56,872 nt of DNA from CAYMCO01 sp964388955 (GTDB lineage Bacteria > Chloroflexota > Anaerolineae > Anaerolineales > E44-bin32): the NCBI GenBank assembly GCA_964388955.1, contig CAYMCO010000037.1, positions 1-56,872 of the forward strand, read 5' to 3'. Numbering within the stretch: position 1 is the stretch's first letter; every line of letters starts with the position of its first letter. Shown piece after piece: positions 17,951 to 26,626 of the stretch. Both the position numbers and the translations under genes were made by a program. The notes below the pieces were generated by a model. That model searched no databases. It had not been told where the DNA came from and saw only the letters and a list, made by a program, of their open reading frames with translations.

Positions 17951-20900
17951 TCACCCGGGCGACCGGCCGCGACCGGATGCCAGCTCCTGGGCGCGGATCC
18001 AGTCTGGCGTGGCGAAACCCTCGTCGAACCAGGGAAGCAGCGTAGCCAATTCCTTCCGCGCTTGCCCCTGGTTCCCACCATCTGGCAGGTTGGCGACCAT
18101 ACTGGACAGCGTGCGCAATTGCAGCCATTTCGCATCCTGCCTCCGGGCGACGGCCAGGCTCTCGGCGAAGCACGCTCGAATCTCCGGATCGGGCCGTCCC
18201 GCCGTTTTGAGCAACTCGCCCTTCAACCGCAGAAGATCCGCCAGGTTCATCTGCTCCTGGTTCTGGCGCGCATAATCCAGCCCGCGCTCCACAGCTCCAA
18301 GCCCTTCATCCATTTGTCCCGATTGAGCATAGACCTCCGCGAGCAAGAACAGGAAGATCGGGCGCCCCAGCTCGGAACCGATCGTATCCATCGCCTCGAT
18401 CCCCTTCCGCATGGGCCGAACGGTCATGGATGATTTCCCCATCTCGGCGCGCGCCCACCCCCGCGTGGTCAGCCCCATGCTGAGCAGGAATGGAAATCCA
18501 GACTCCCTGGAAAGGGCGACTGCTTGCTGTGAATGCCGGAGCGCCGACTCCGCGTCGCGTCGGAGAGCATGGAAGACCGCCGCCATGGCGTGCACGAATG
18601 TCAGACTGAAGGGATGCTCGATTTCTCCTGCCAGCTTCAATGCGGAGCGGCACATCCTCTCGCCCCGCTCCGGATGCCCCATTAACCACAGATTGAAGGC
18701 GGAGTAGATGCGGCAAGTGGCTGCCGGATTCTGCCCGTACAAGTACGTCAGCGGATGATGTCTTCCCGGATCATACTCGGAGATCGCGCGCGCCAGGTGA
18801 TCGCTTGCGGAATGGAGTTCCCCAAGATGCACCTCGCTGATGCCAAGAGTCCAATGGGCGACCAAATCCAAATCTGACGATCCTTCCGTATTGGCGAGTT
18901 CATAGATTTCCTCCGCCAGTCCCCTGGCGACAGAGTGCTTGGCGCGCACAAGGTAGTAGCTCCACAGGCCCCAGAGGGCCGCCCCAACTTGCGAGCGGTC
19001 GTCGACGTGTTCGCACAACCTCCGGGCGCGCTCGAGCGTCGATTCGACTTCCGGCGCAGTGTATCCCTGAGTCGCCACAAGGGGGGCGGAGATGGCGATG
19101 CGCAGTGCGAGCTCCCGGCGCGTCCTACCCGGGCCGGCCGGAAGATCCCCCAGCAATCCCAACCCCGCCCGCAGATGGGTGATCGCCTCCTTGTTGGCCG
19201 ATTGGCGTTTTGACTTCTCAGCCGCAGCTAGACAATAGTCGATCGCCTTCTCGGCGTTGCCGGCGGCTTCAAAATGCTTGGCCAGGCGATGGGCGATCTC
19301 CTCGCAGCCGTTCCCATATAGCCGGTCCAACGCTTCGCCCACTCGCTGATGGGAGTGAGGCTTGATGACTGAATCTAGGGACCGGTAGACATAATCCTGG
19401 AACAGGTGATGGCGGAATCGGTAGCGGGAAACTCCCTGGTCCTGAACTCGCTGGATTCCGATTGCCCGCACGAGTGAGTGCCTTTCATCCAACTCATGGC
19501 TCAGGTCCCGCAGCACCGACTCAAGGTCCTGGCCTGTCGCTTCGGCGACCACCTCCGCGGTGAATTCCTCCCCCTCAACACTGGCGATCCTGAGCATCTC
19601 TTTCAGGCGGGACGGCAAGGGATCAATGCGATTCTGGATTACCGCCTCGATGCGCGCCGGAAGCGCATCCCATCTCATTTGCCGGCGCTGCACCCAACAT
19701 CCCTCCTCATCCTTTGTGAGGTCGCCCCGCTTCTCCATCTGCTGCAGCAACTCAACGGTGAACAAGGCGTGGCCGCCAGTGCGCCGAAACAACGTCTCCC
19801 TAAACTCCCCTCCCAGCCGGTTGGTCTCCGCGTCCAGGATGGAGTCCACGAACGCCCTACGTTCCCGCTCACTGATCTCATCCAGATCGAGCTCGATCTC
19901 TCCAAACTGGCGCCTGAATTCGGTAACGACTTTCCCGAGGGGATGTGGCTCCTCGTCGCGCAGACCCGCCGATTCGTCGGGGCGATACGACCCCAGCACC
20001 AATATTCTGCGACCGGAGAGCCGGCGCCCGAGATGGAACAGCAGGCTGATAGACCCCAGGTCGGCCCACTGCAAATCGTCCAGCACGAGAAGCAGCGGCC
20101 GGTGTTGCGAAATGTGGAGCAGCGTCTGAGCGTATTGGTCGAACAGGGCTCCCTGCAGGTCCCGGTGCTGGATGTTGATCGGCACCGGGACATCCCCATG
20201 TGCGGCGATGAACCGTTTGAGATCCCCCAGCCATTCAGTATCCTCGGCGGAGTATCGCTCAGCCCGCTTGAGCAGCGCCGGACCGGACAAAAAGCTGCCG
20301 ATCAGGGAGGGGCCCACCTCCAAGAGCGCCTCGACGGAGCGTGGCAGCAGTTCCCAAAGCCGCCGGGCGGCGTCGGGTGATATGGCACCTTCCGCAATCT
20401 GGCGTTCGACATCCCCGGTGAGGGGGCCCAGGGCATCGCGGAACAGCAGGTGCGGGTCTCCCGGGCCGGTCTGTGCCTCCCCACTTCCATAAGTGAGCAC
20501 CAATTCATCAGATTTCTCCAGCGCGCGGCGGCCGAACTCCCTCCACAGCGCGGTCTTGCCCCCACCGGCGCGTCCGCGGATAAAGAAAACGCCGCCATTG
20601 CCCTCCAAGGCCCGAGTGAGGGCGTCGTTCAGAATGCCGAGTTCTCGCTCGCGCCCCACGAACAACGCCGGCTGAGGGGCTCGGCCCACCCCGTTTGCCT
20701 CCAGCCAAGGCGGGCCCGCCGCTATTCGTGGGGAGGATGGTTGCGATGGAGAGGGCTGGTTCGCATAGAGCTTCCCGGGCTCATCACCCGCGAGGATCCG
20801 ATCATAGAGCTCTCGCGTCTCCTGGGAGGGGACGACTGCCAGCTCGTCTCGCAGGGCTGTGACACAGCGCCCGTACGCCGAAACCGCCCCCGAGGTATCG

Positions 20901-21481
20901 CCCATCTGCGCACACGCGACCATCAACGCCCGGTAGGCCGGTTCAGGGATTTGCGCCAAGGAAATCCACCGCTCGGCCGATGCCGCAGCCCGGCTCCAAT
21001 CTTGCGCCGCCATCAACCGCCGGAGCAGGGCGTCCATCTTGCGCTCGAAAAGCCCGCCCAGCCGCTCGCGCTCCAAGATGACCCATTCTTCATAGAATCC
21101 GGGGAGCAGTTCGCCCTGATAGGCCGAGACACTGCGGCGTAATTCCTCCAGCGAACTCCCCCCTGGATCCCCCTGCTCCAGCGCGGCGACATCGAGCCAG
21201 TAGCCCGACTGGTCTTCGAGACCGATGGAGATCCTGTCCGCAGAGATGTAGGGATTCCCGATTGCTTCACGCACCTGCCACAGGGCATAGCGCAGTCGGC
21301 CGCGCGCCTTGGCCTCCACCAACTCCGGCCACAGCAGCCCGGCAATCTGCTCGCGCCGGTGCTTCCTTCCCCGATTCAACAGCAAGAAGGCCAGGAGTGA
21401 TTGGGCCTTCCGGGCGCCGAGGCGTATCGGCTCTTCATCGCGTCGGATTTCAAACTGACCCAGCAGGCGAATTTCCAACAT
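17951..21481 (-). CDS. AfsR/SARP-type transcriptional regulator with BTAD, AAA ATPase and TPR-like repeats
   Basis: An 1176-residue STAND-type regulator. The N-terminal winged-helix trans_reg_C domain (about 1-95, starting MLEIRLLGQFEIRRD) is followed by the bacterial transcriptional activation domain (about 98-240). The ATPase has P-loop IRGRAGGGKTALW (about 295) and Walker B PLLLVLDDLQWAD (about 455), and TPR-like helical repeats fill the C-terminal 500 residues. Family members (AfsR, EmbR, DnrI-like) activate specialised metabolism or transport genes. In Chloroflexota they are abundant, with unknown targets. It stands alone: no biosynthetic cluster borders it. The nearest intact plus-strand gene is 1.3 kb away. 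Confidence 0.92.
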   Translation of the reverse strand: MLEIRLLGQFEIRRDEEPIRLGARKAQSLLAFLLLNRGRKHRREQIAGLLWPELVEAKARGRLRYALWQVREAIGNPYISADRISIGLEDQSGYWLDVAALEQGDPGGSSLEELRRSVSAYQGELLPGFYEEWVILERERLGGLFERKMDALLRRLMAAQDWSRAAASAERWISLAQIPEPAYRALMVACAQMGDTSGAVSAYGRCVTALRDELAVVPSQETRELYDRILAGDEPGKLYANQPSPSQPSSPRIAAGPPWLEANGVGRAPQPALFVGRERELGILNDALTRALEGNGGVFFIRGRAGGGKTALWREFGRRALEKSDELVLTYGSGEAQTGPGDPHLLFRDALGPLTGDVERQIAEGAISPDAARRLWELLPRSVEALLEVGPSLIGSFLSGPALLKRAERYSAEDTEWLGDLKRFIAAHGDVPVPINIQHRDLQGALFDQYAQTLLHISQHRPLLLVLDDLQWADLGSISLLFHLGRRLSGRRILVLGSYRPDESAGLRDEEPHPLGKVVTEFRRQFGEIELDLDEISERERRAFVDSILDAETNRLGGEFRETLFRRTGGHALFTVELLQQMEKRGDLTKDEEGCWVQRRQMRWDALPARIEAVIQNRIDPLPSRLKEMLRIASVEGEEFTAEVVAEATGQDLESVLRDLSHELDERHSLVRAIGIQRVQDQGVSRYRFRHHLFQDYVYRSLDSVIKPHSHQRVGEALDRLYGNGCEEIAHRLAKHFEAAGNAEKAIDYCLAAAEKSKRQSANKEAITHLRAGLGLLGDLPAGPGRTRRELALRIAISAPLVATQGYTAPEVESTLERARRLCEHVDDRSQVGAALWGLWSYYLVRAKHSVARGLAEEIYELANTEGSSDLDLVAHWTLGISEVHLGELHSASDHLARAISEYDPGRHHPLTYLYGQNPAATCRIYSAFNLWLMGHPERGERMCRSALKLAGEIEHPFSLTFVHAMAAVFHALRRDAESALRHSQQAVALSRESGFPFLLSMGLTTRGWARAEMGKSSMTVRPMRKGIEAMDTIGSELGRPIFLFLLAEVYAQSGQMDEGLGAVERGLDYARQNQEQMNLADLLRLKGELLKTAGRPDPEIRACFAESLAVARRQDAKWLQLRTLSSMVANLPDGGNQGQARKELATLLPWFDEGFATPDWIRAQELASGRGRSPG

Positions 21482-21857
21482 GGCTTCCCGTCAGGGCGGA
21501 TGCGGTGAAGCCCACAATACGGATGTGAATAAGGAAGTTTCATGGGCTTCAGAGATTGTATTATAGCCCCTCTCTTGAACGCTCTGCGCGCGTGGACCCG
21601 CGCCCAGGCGCCCCTCTTCGCCCCATCCGAGAAGCCTTCAGAGCCGTCCCACCCTTCATTCGATCAACGACTAGCGCCGACACCGGCCACTGCCCGCGAA
21701 TGGCCGTCGTTAGGGACTTGTCAGCTGATGGTGGAAAAGGAGCTTGATATCGGCCGATCCAGCATACGCGAACCCAACGCTGGCCAAACGGTGCCAAACG
21801 CAGGATCCCGATAATCGAACTGAACGTATCGATCGACGGTCAGATCTGGAGGCTCTG
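21482..21857. other. 376-base intergenic region
   Basis: Separates the divergent SARP regulator and the truncated transposase. No gene is supported. The sequence is less GC-biased around 21530-21560 (TTGTATTATAG), a possible promoter zone for either direction. Confidence 0.3.
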
Positions 21858-22286
21858 ATGTACGAAATGAATCGTGTGGAAACCGAAACACGTCACCAAC
21901 CGCTTTGTCCTTCCGAGAGGCCCTTGGGCAGCCCTTTGTATGGGCACGACCTTCTGAACGAAGAGATAAGACGGGCGATCAGAGGAGCGCTCCGCGGTTG
22001 GCTGGCGGGGATGGTGGGTCAAGATCCAGCCGAGACCACGAAGTGCCGTAGCTGCGGCCGGGATGCGAATTACGTAGGCATGCGGGCGGGCGCCCTGGGT
22101 TCGGATTTCGGGCTGGTGCGCTACCAGCGACCATACTATGTCTGCCCCCATTGCCATCGGGGCACAAGCCCTCTGGATGAGCGGCTCGATCCGGTTCGCA
22201 GTTTGGCCAGGCTCCGCACACGGGTCCTGACTGGTCAACCTCTGCCGGTGGCCGATATGGCGCGCGCTTGGGGCTTGGGGTGTTGA
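21858..22286 (+). CDS. N-terminal fragment of an ISKra4-like transposase (zinc-ribbon part)
   Basis: A 142-residue protein with a zinc ribbon (CRSCG, about 25 residues, then CPHC) inside a segment reading ANYVGMRAGALGSDFGLVR then YQRPYYVCPHCHRGTSPLDE. This is the characteristic N-terminal region of ISKra4-family transposases. The catalytic core that should follow is absent: after PLDERLD the protein ends within about 30 residues (AWGLGC, stop). GGAGG precedes the ATG at 21858. No terminal inverted repeats could be recognised. It is either a decayed element or a retained zinc-ribbon fragment with an intact start. Confidence 0.6.
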   Translation: MYEMNRVETETRHQPLCPSERPLGSPLYGHDLLNEEIRRAIRGALRGWLAGMVGQDPAETTKCRSCGRDANYVGMRAGALGSDFGLVRYQRPYYVCPHCHRGTSPLDERLDPVRSLARLRTRVLTGQPLPVADMARAWGLGC

Positions 22287-22855
22287 AGATGGATGAGGTT
22301 GAGGCCACCATCCATCTGGCATAGAGACGATCCGGGGGGGTGCATCCGGGTCTCTGTTGCGCGGTGCGATCCCAGAGGCGGACGATATTCGACCCTGCGA
22401 GCTCGATGAGCCCCCGCCTCCGACCGCTGTGCTATTCCCCTGCCAATCTCGCTGAAGGGAACGCTCCTGGGGGCACATGCTGGCGCCAGCCTTCCCCCCT
22501 CCTCCCGCGTTTTGCTTCGATCCGCCCCTACCCCCTTGGCACCCTCCCCCAGCTCCCCTGGGGCCGTTTTCCCCGCTCCTCCGGAGGCTGGGTGAGGGGA
22601 AGAGGTCCATGATGGGGGGAGGGGATTGGGGTGGGGGACCAAGTCCCGCTCATCCCGCGGGGTCTCGAACCGAATTTCGATTCACAAGCCACTTCCGATG
22701 TTGGAAATGGAACACGGTCATTTCGACAAGCTCGCTTTGTGGCATTATGGTAACTGGCGTAGAATCCTAGCGGGCGAATCCGCCGGCTTTGGGTGCCTCG
22801 TACTGGTCGAACAAACCCGGCGCCCAGATATACGGCATAACGCAAGGAGTGCGAT
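22287..22855. other. 569-base repeat-bearing intergenic region
   Basis: Contains the interspersed CCCTCCCCC/GGGTGAGGGG repeat (22528-22608). No gene is supported. AAGGAG at the right edge is the ribosome-binding site of the next gene. Confidence 0.4.
22528..22608. repeat. interspersed C/G-rich repeat, copy 1
   Basis: About 80 bases of CCCTTGGCACCCTCCCC-like sequence leading through GGCCGTTTTCCCCGCTC and CCGGAGGC to GGGGAAGAGGTCC. A second copy with the same order of blocks is at 56701-56778. The C-rich left and G-rich right halves are partly complementary, so the element can fold back. Confidence 0.7.
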
Positions 22856-23677
22856 ATGCATGACCGTGTCGAACCCAGCTTCAACGCCGTGGTCCTGCAG
22901 AAGGAAGAGATCACCCCCAGGCTGATGATCCTGCGAGTGGCTTCGCATGGGTGGAATCTCCCAACTTTCACCGCCGGGCAATACACTGTGCTGGGCCTTC
23001 CGGGCTCCGCGCCCCGTTATCATCTTTCTCGGCCAGAACCAAAGCCATCGCCATCCGACGAGTGGATCTTGCGGGCATACTCCATCGCCTCCTCCTCGGT
23101 GATCCACGAGTATATGGAGTTCTACATCAATTTGGTGAGTTCAGGGGCCCTGACGCCGCGTTTGTTCGCGCTCACCGTCGGCGATCGGTTGTGGCTATCT
23201 GAGAGAGTAACCGGCTTGTTCACTCTCGCTCAGGTCCCACCAGAGCAGAATGTCATCCTGGTGGCCACAGGTACAGGGCTGGCCCCTTACATGAGCATGT
23301 TGACAACCCATCTCGAATGCAACGGTCCGAGGCGTTATGCAGTGATCCACGGCGCGTATCATTCCTGGGATCTAGGCTACCGCTCTGAGCTTCTCGCACT
23401 TCAGAACCTGTGTCAGAATGTCTTCTACATGGCCACCATCGATCGGCCGGAGGAAGAACCGATCCCGTGGACCGGCCATGTTGGTTGGGTGCAGGATCTC
23501 TGGCGGGAGAAAGTGATTGGCGAGGAGTGGGGATTCGACCCCGGGCCGGATAACTCCGACATTTTTCTTTGCGGCCACCCGGCCATGATCGAGGATATGA
23601 CGGAGATGCTGGAGAAGGACGGCTTTGCCGAGCACAGCCGCCGCCAGCCTGGACAGATTCACGTGGAGCGATTTTGA
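22856..23677 (+). CDS. fpr: ferredoxin--NADP+ reductase (Fpr type)
   Basis: A 273-residue flavoenzyme moving electrons between NADPH and ferredoxin/flavodoxin in the cytoplasm. The FAD-binding beta-barrel (about 1-110) contains the flavin motif RAYSIASS. The NADP-binding half contains VATGTGLAPYMSML (the GTGxxP motif) and FLCGHPAMIEDM near the end. The length matches bacterial Fpr. AAGGAG lies before the ATG, and 'ATATGC' separates them at a normal distance. Its 3' end overlaps the convergent EamA gene by 19 bases. No ferredoxin gene is adjacent. Confidence 0.92.
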   Translation: MHDRVEPSFNAVVLQKEEITPRLMILRVASHGWNLPTFTAGQYTVLGLPGSAPRYHLSRPEPKPSPSDEWILRAYSIASSSVIHEYMEFYINLVSSGALTPRLFALTVGDRLWLSERVTGLFTLAQVPPEQNVILVATGTGLAPYMSMLTTHLECNGPRRYAVIHGAYHSWDLGYRSELLALQNLCQNVFYMATIDRPEEEPIPWTGHVGWVQDLWREKVIGEEWGFDPGPDNSDIFLCGHPAMIEDMTEMLEKDGFAEHSRRQPGQIHVERF

Positions 23678-24756
23678 GGCGCTGGCCGGGGTCGACGGGA
23701 TATTGGCACCTGAAGCCTATCTTCCCCAGCATACAAGGCCCGTTCCCCCGCCCACCGGCGCTCATCAACTGACTGGTAGTCCGATATGCGTGAGAGCAGG
23801 AACCTATTTACGTCTATGCTCAATCGTGCGGCGGTCGCATCGGGGAGGCTGACAAAGGCGGCACCACCGACGATGAGAGTTCCGCCAACGATGAGTCCAA
23901 TCCCCAACGGCTCCCGCCATAGTGCCACCCCCAGGGCCGCACCGACCAGCGGTTCCAGGTTGAGAAACACGCTCGCCCGGCCCGCGCTCATCTTTTCCAA
24001 CCCCCAATTCCAAAGGACGAATGCGAGGACGGTGCACGGCAGCCCCAGCGCTAGAATAGATCCCCAAGCGGCGAGCGAAACGTGGACATCGAGGGCACCC
24101 TCCCATAGCAGGGCTATCGGAGCTGAGGTCAACGTGCCGGAAAACAGAACCCCGGCGGTCGCGGTGAGCGGGCCCTCCTCTCGGCTCAGCTTCTGGCTCA
24201 TCAGGATCCAGGCCGTCGACACCAGGGTAGAGAGGAAGACCAGGACGTCCCCGCGCCAACTACCCGCGGGCCTGGGCAGCCCAACGATCATCAGCATACC
24301 CAAGCCCGAGAGCACCATGCCGATCCAGTGGTGAGCGCTCCCTCGCTCGTTCAGGAAGCCGGCACTGGCCAGAGCCAGCATTGGCGGCAGCCCTCCGATG
24401 ATAACCGACGCCCGTGAGATGGTCGTCAGGGCAAGTCCGTTGAATTGCAGCAGATAAGTGACGGGGATGGCCAGGAATCCGACGAGCAAATAACGCGGGA
24501 TGTTCCGCCTTCTGGGCCAGGACCCCTGTTGGATGACCATCGGCATCAGGAGTGTCGATGCGACGCCGAAGCGCAGCAGAATCAGGTGTGACACAGGCAG
24601 CTCGCGCAGGCCGATCCTGGCAAAGGGGAAAGCTGCACCCCAGAGGATGCATGCAGTTGCCAGAGCGGCGACGGCGGACTTGGAGCCCGTCGCGGCCGGG
24701 TCTACCCGCGCGCGGCTCTTCAACCCGGCCGATGCGGCCGCCCGCATATCGCTCAC
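23659..24756 (-). CDS. EamA/DMT-superfamily metabolite exporter
   Basis: A 365-residue protein with ten membrane helices in two EamA repeats (about 30-160 and 175-300), typical of RhaT/YdcZ-like drug/metabolite transporters. Conserved glimpses are ILWGAAFPFARIGLRELP at the first helix and LEPLVGAALGVALWREPLG in the second repeat. The start is set at GTG 24756: GAGG lies six bases upstream and the GTGA overlaps the stop of the upstream small gene by four bases, a classic coupling signature. The C-terminal 55 residues form a non-conserved hydrophilic tail reaching into the convergent fpr gene. Substrate unknown. Confidence 0.9.
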   Translation of the reverse strand: MSDMRAAASAGLKSRARVDPAATGSKSAVAALATACILWGAAFPFARIGLRELPVSHLILLRFGVASTLLMPMVIQQGSWPRRRNIPRYLLVGFLAIPVTYLLQFNGLALTTISRASVIIGGLPPMLALASAGFLNERGSAHHWIGMVLSGLGMLMIVGLPRPAGSWRGDVLVFLSTLVSTAWILMSQKLSREEGPLTATAGVLFSGTLTSAPIALLWEGALDVHVSLAAWGSILALGLPCTVLAFVLWNWGLEKMSAGRASVFLNLEPLVGAALGVALWREPLGIGLIVGGTLIVGGAAFVSLPDATAARLSIDVNRFLLSRISDYQSVDERRWAGERALYAGEDRLQVPISRRPRPAPQNRST

Positions 24757-25088
24757 AGTCCGCCTCGCAAATCCGGATTCTGACCCTCGCCACACCCTGA
24801 ACAATCGGCGGCCAAACCGTGCCGTTCGCGGCGGGCGCCCCGCCCCCAGATCGAGAACACGGGATCGATAAGCAGTGCCAGCCGCCTCCCCATGCCCGCC
24901 ACTCCGCCCAGCGTCACTGCCCTCCGGTCACCTCTCGAGAAGCGGGGAATTTGCTGCTTGAGGCGAGTGGCCGGGCCAGGGAATGCTGCCTTCGCCTCTC
25001 GAGCAAGCTTTCGGCGGGCAGTTTGCCGCCGCTCCTCGGCCCTTCTCTCACGCAACAGATCTTCCCACTCCCCTGACGGCATGATCAT
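24753..25088 (-). CDS. small basic helical protein, first gene of the EamA operon
   Basis: A 111-residue protein starting MIMPSGEWEDLLRERRAEE. The first 50 residues are strongly charged and probably helical (R/E/A-rich). The remainder is basic and poorly structured, with CSGC near the end. AAGGAGGGGAGCC precedes the ATG at 25088. The stop overlaps the EamA start codon by four bases, so the pair is translationally coupled and driven by the promoter at 25159-25187. Its N-terminus resembles the 86-residue protein at 6660-6920. No function can be assigned. Confidence 0.6.
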   Translation of the reverse strand: MIMPSGEWEDLLRERRAEERRQTARRKLAREAKAAFPGPATRLKQQIPRFSRGDRRAVTLGGVAGMGRRLALLIDPVFSIWGRGARRERHGLAADCSGCGEGQNPDLRGGL

Positions 25089-25128
25089 GGCTCCCCTCCT
25101 TTTGGGATATCGCGATCAGCTTGGCTTT

Positions 25129-25187
25129 ATAACCGCCGCAGAATGATATGACGGTTATAGATTATCACAATCGGCATAACCTGTCAA
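25129..25187 (-). promoter_or_regulatory. consensus-like sigma70 promoter with triple ATAACC/GGTTAT operator
   Basis: On the minus strand TTGACA (25187-25182), a 17-base spacer and TAATCT (25164-25159) form a near-consensus promoter for the small-protein/EamA operon. Three alternating half-sites lie across it on the plus strand: ATAACC at 25129, GGTTAT at 25153 and ATAACC at 25176, spaced 24 and 23 bases. The left pair extends to 8-base arms (TATAACCG and CGGTTATA). The right pair brackets the -10 and spacer with a 17-base gap, exactly as in front of the DinB-like gene. Confidence 0.65.
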
Positions 25188-25734
25188 GAGACTAACGGAG
25201 GTTACAAGCGGGTGGGGAAAGCCTATCCCCGGTGTTCCTGCGCCCGTCCCTTAAAGGCGGGATCCATGTGGAGGGCTTCGTCAACTCCGAATTGGCCGAT
25301 TGCCTGCACGGTCACAGACCGCTGAGCCCCTTCGACCGTTGGCGATGAACCGACGATCGGATCTGGGCGGACCACTCCCTCTGAGGTGTGAGCCTTGAGC
25401 GGAAAGCAGCCCACAAGTGGTGAAGGGCCGGGGGCCGGCCGCCCTTGCGCACGATGTTCCATATGTCATGGACATTCCCTCTTGAACATTCAGGCCTCAG
25501 CGATCCGCCATCGCTTCCTCAGGGACAAAGGGGGATTCCCCTGGCTGTTCAGCACGTCTTAGGCCGACGGCTGATGGCTGATGTCTCATCGCTCATCACC
25601 GAGAGTCCCCGGCGCCTTGAAAGCGCGCATGGGTGGTCCCACGCAGATCGTTTATAATTGCTACTATCTGGATACAGTTTCACCGCATTGTCACGCACCG
25701 TCAGGCGCGTTGTTTGCGTCATCCCTGCCGGAGG
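25188..25734. other. 547-base divergent intergenic region
   Basis: Lies between the divergent EamA and protease operons. TATAAT at 25653-25658 is a good -10 for the protease gene, but its -35 is weak. A minus-strand frame of 79 residues ending at 25223 has no recognisable domain and is not called. Confidence 0.35.
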
Positions 25735-26574
25735 ATGGAATTGCCGCAGGCACAGGAAGACCCGCAATCTCGCTTTCAACTCCCTCCCGCGCGCGCTCCA
25801 CGCCTGCGCGTGGCGTTGATTATCGTCGCGGTTGCCGCCCTGGCGGCCGGCGTATACATGCTGCGGTTTCGTCCAGAGCCGGGACCACCGCCGCTCACGT
25901 CGACGGAGGTGGACGAACTCGTCGCGCAGGCACTGGCTTCCACCACGCCGCAAGCGGCCTTTTCGGCGCGCGTCTACCAATCCGTCCTCCCCTCCCTGGT
26001 GTTGGTCCAAACCCGGGCCGAGGGCGCCGCGGCGAAAGAAACCGGGCTTGGCAGCGGCGTGGTGGTCAACGGCGACGGCGATATTCTCACTGCCCTGCAT
26101 GTTGTGGAAGGCGCGCAGGGGATCAAGGTGACCTTCATCGACGGGTCGCAGACGACCGCCTCGGTGATATCCGCGCAGCCCGAGATCGACATCGCCGTGA
26201 TCCATCCGGATCGGCCCCCGGAATTCATCGTGCCTGCCGTCCTCGGGGGTCTAGGCTCGGTTCGCGTGGGCGATGAGGCATATGCTGTCGGCAACCCCTT
26301 CGGACTGCCCGGGTCGATGAGCGCGGGCGTGATCTCGGGGTTCGATCGTTCATTTGCGCTCACCAACAGCGGCCGGAGACTATCGGGCATGATTCAGTTC
26401 GACGCGGCCGTCAATCCGGGCAACTCGGGCGGCCCGCTGCTGGACCGGAACGGGCAGGTGATCGGCATTGTGATCGGCCTCGCGAATCCCTCCGAGCAAA
26501 GCGTGTTCATCGGAATCGGGCTGGCGGTACCGATCTCGGTGGCCGTCGGCGCGGCCGGAGCACCGCCCTATTGA
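25735..26574 (+). CDS. membrane-anchored HtrA/DegS-like serine protease without a PDZ domain
   Basis: A trypsin-fold S1C protease of about 279 residues: basic N-terminus, one membrane anchor (about 23-40), then the protease domain. The triad is visible as histidine in LTALHVVEG, aspartate in PEIDIAVI and serine in VNPGNSGGPLL. The chain ends soon after FIGIGLAVPIS (APPY, stop), so the PDZ domain usual for DegS/DegP is missing. GGAGG abuts the ATG at 25735. TTG at 25741, six bases from the same GGAGG, is an equally good start. It heads a colinear group with moxR, DUF58 and VWA genes, suggesting cell-envelope quality control. Confidence 0.88.
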   Translation: MELPQAQEDPQSRFQLPPARAPRLRVALIIVAVAALAAGVYMLRFRPEPGPPPLTSTEVDELVAQALASTTPQAAFSARVYQSVLPSLVLVQTRAEGAAAKETGLGSGVVVNGDGDILTALHVVEGAQGIKVTFIDGSQTTASVISAQPEIDIAVIHPDRPPEFIVPAVLGGLGSVRVGDEAYAVGNPFGLPGSMSAGVISGFDRSFALTNSGRRLSGMIQFDAAVNPGNSGGPLLDRNGQVIGIVIGLANPSEQSVFIGIGLAVPISVAVGAAGAPPY

Positions 26575-26626
26575 ACCCTGGATTGACGACGAGGGCGCCA
26601 CGATGGGCGCCCTCCGGAGGACCGAC

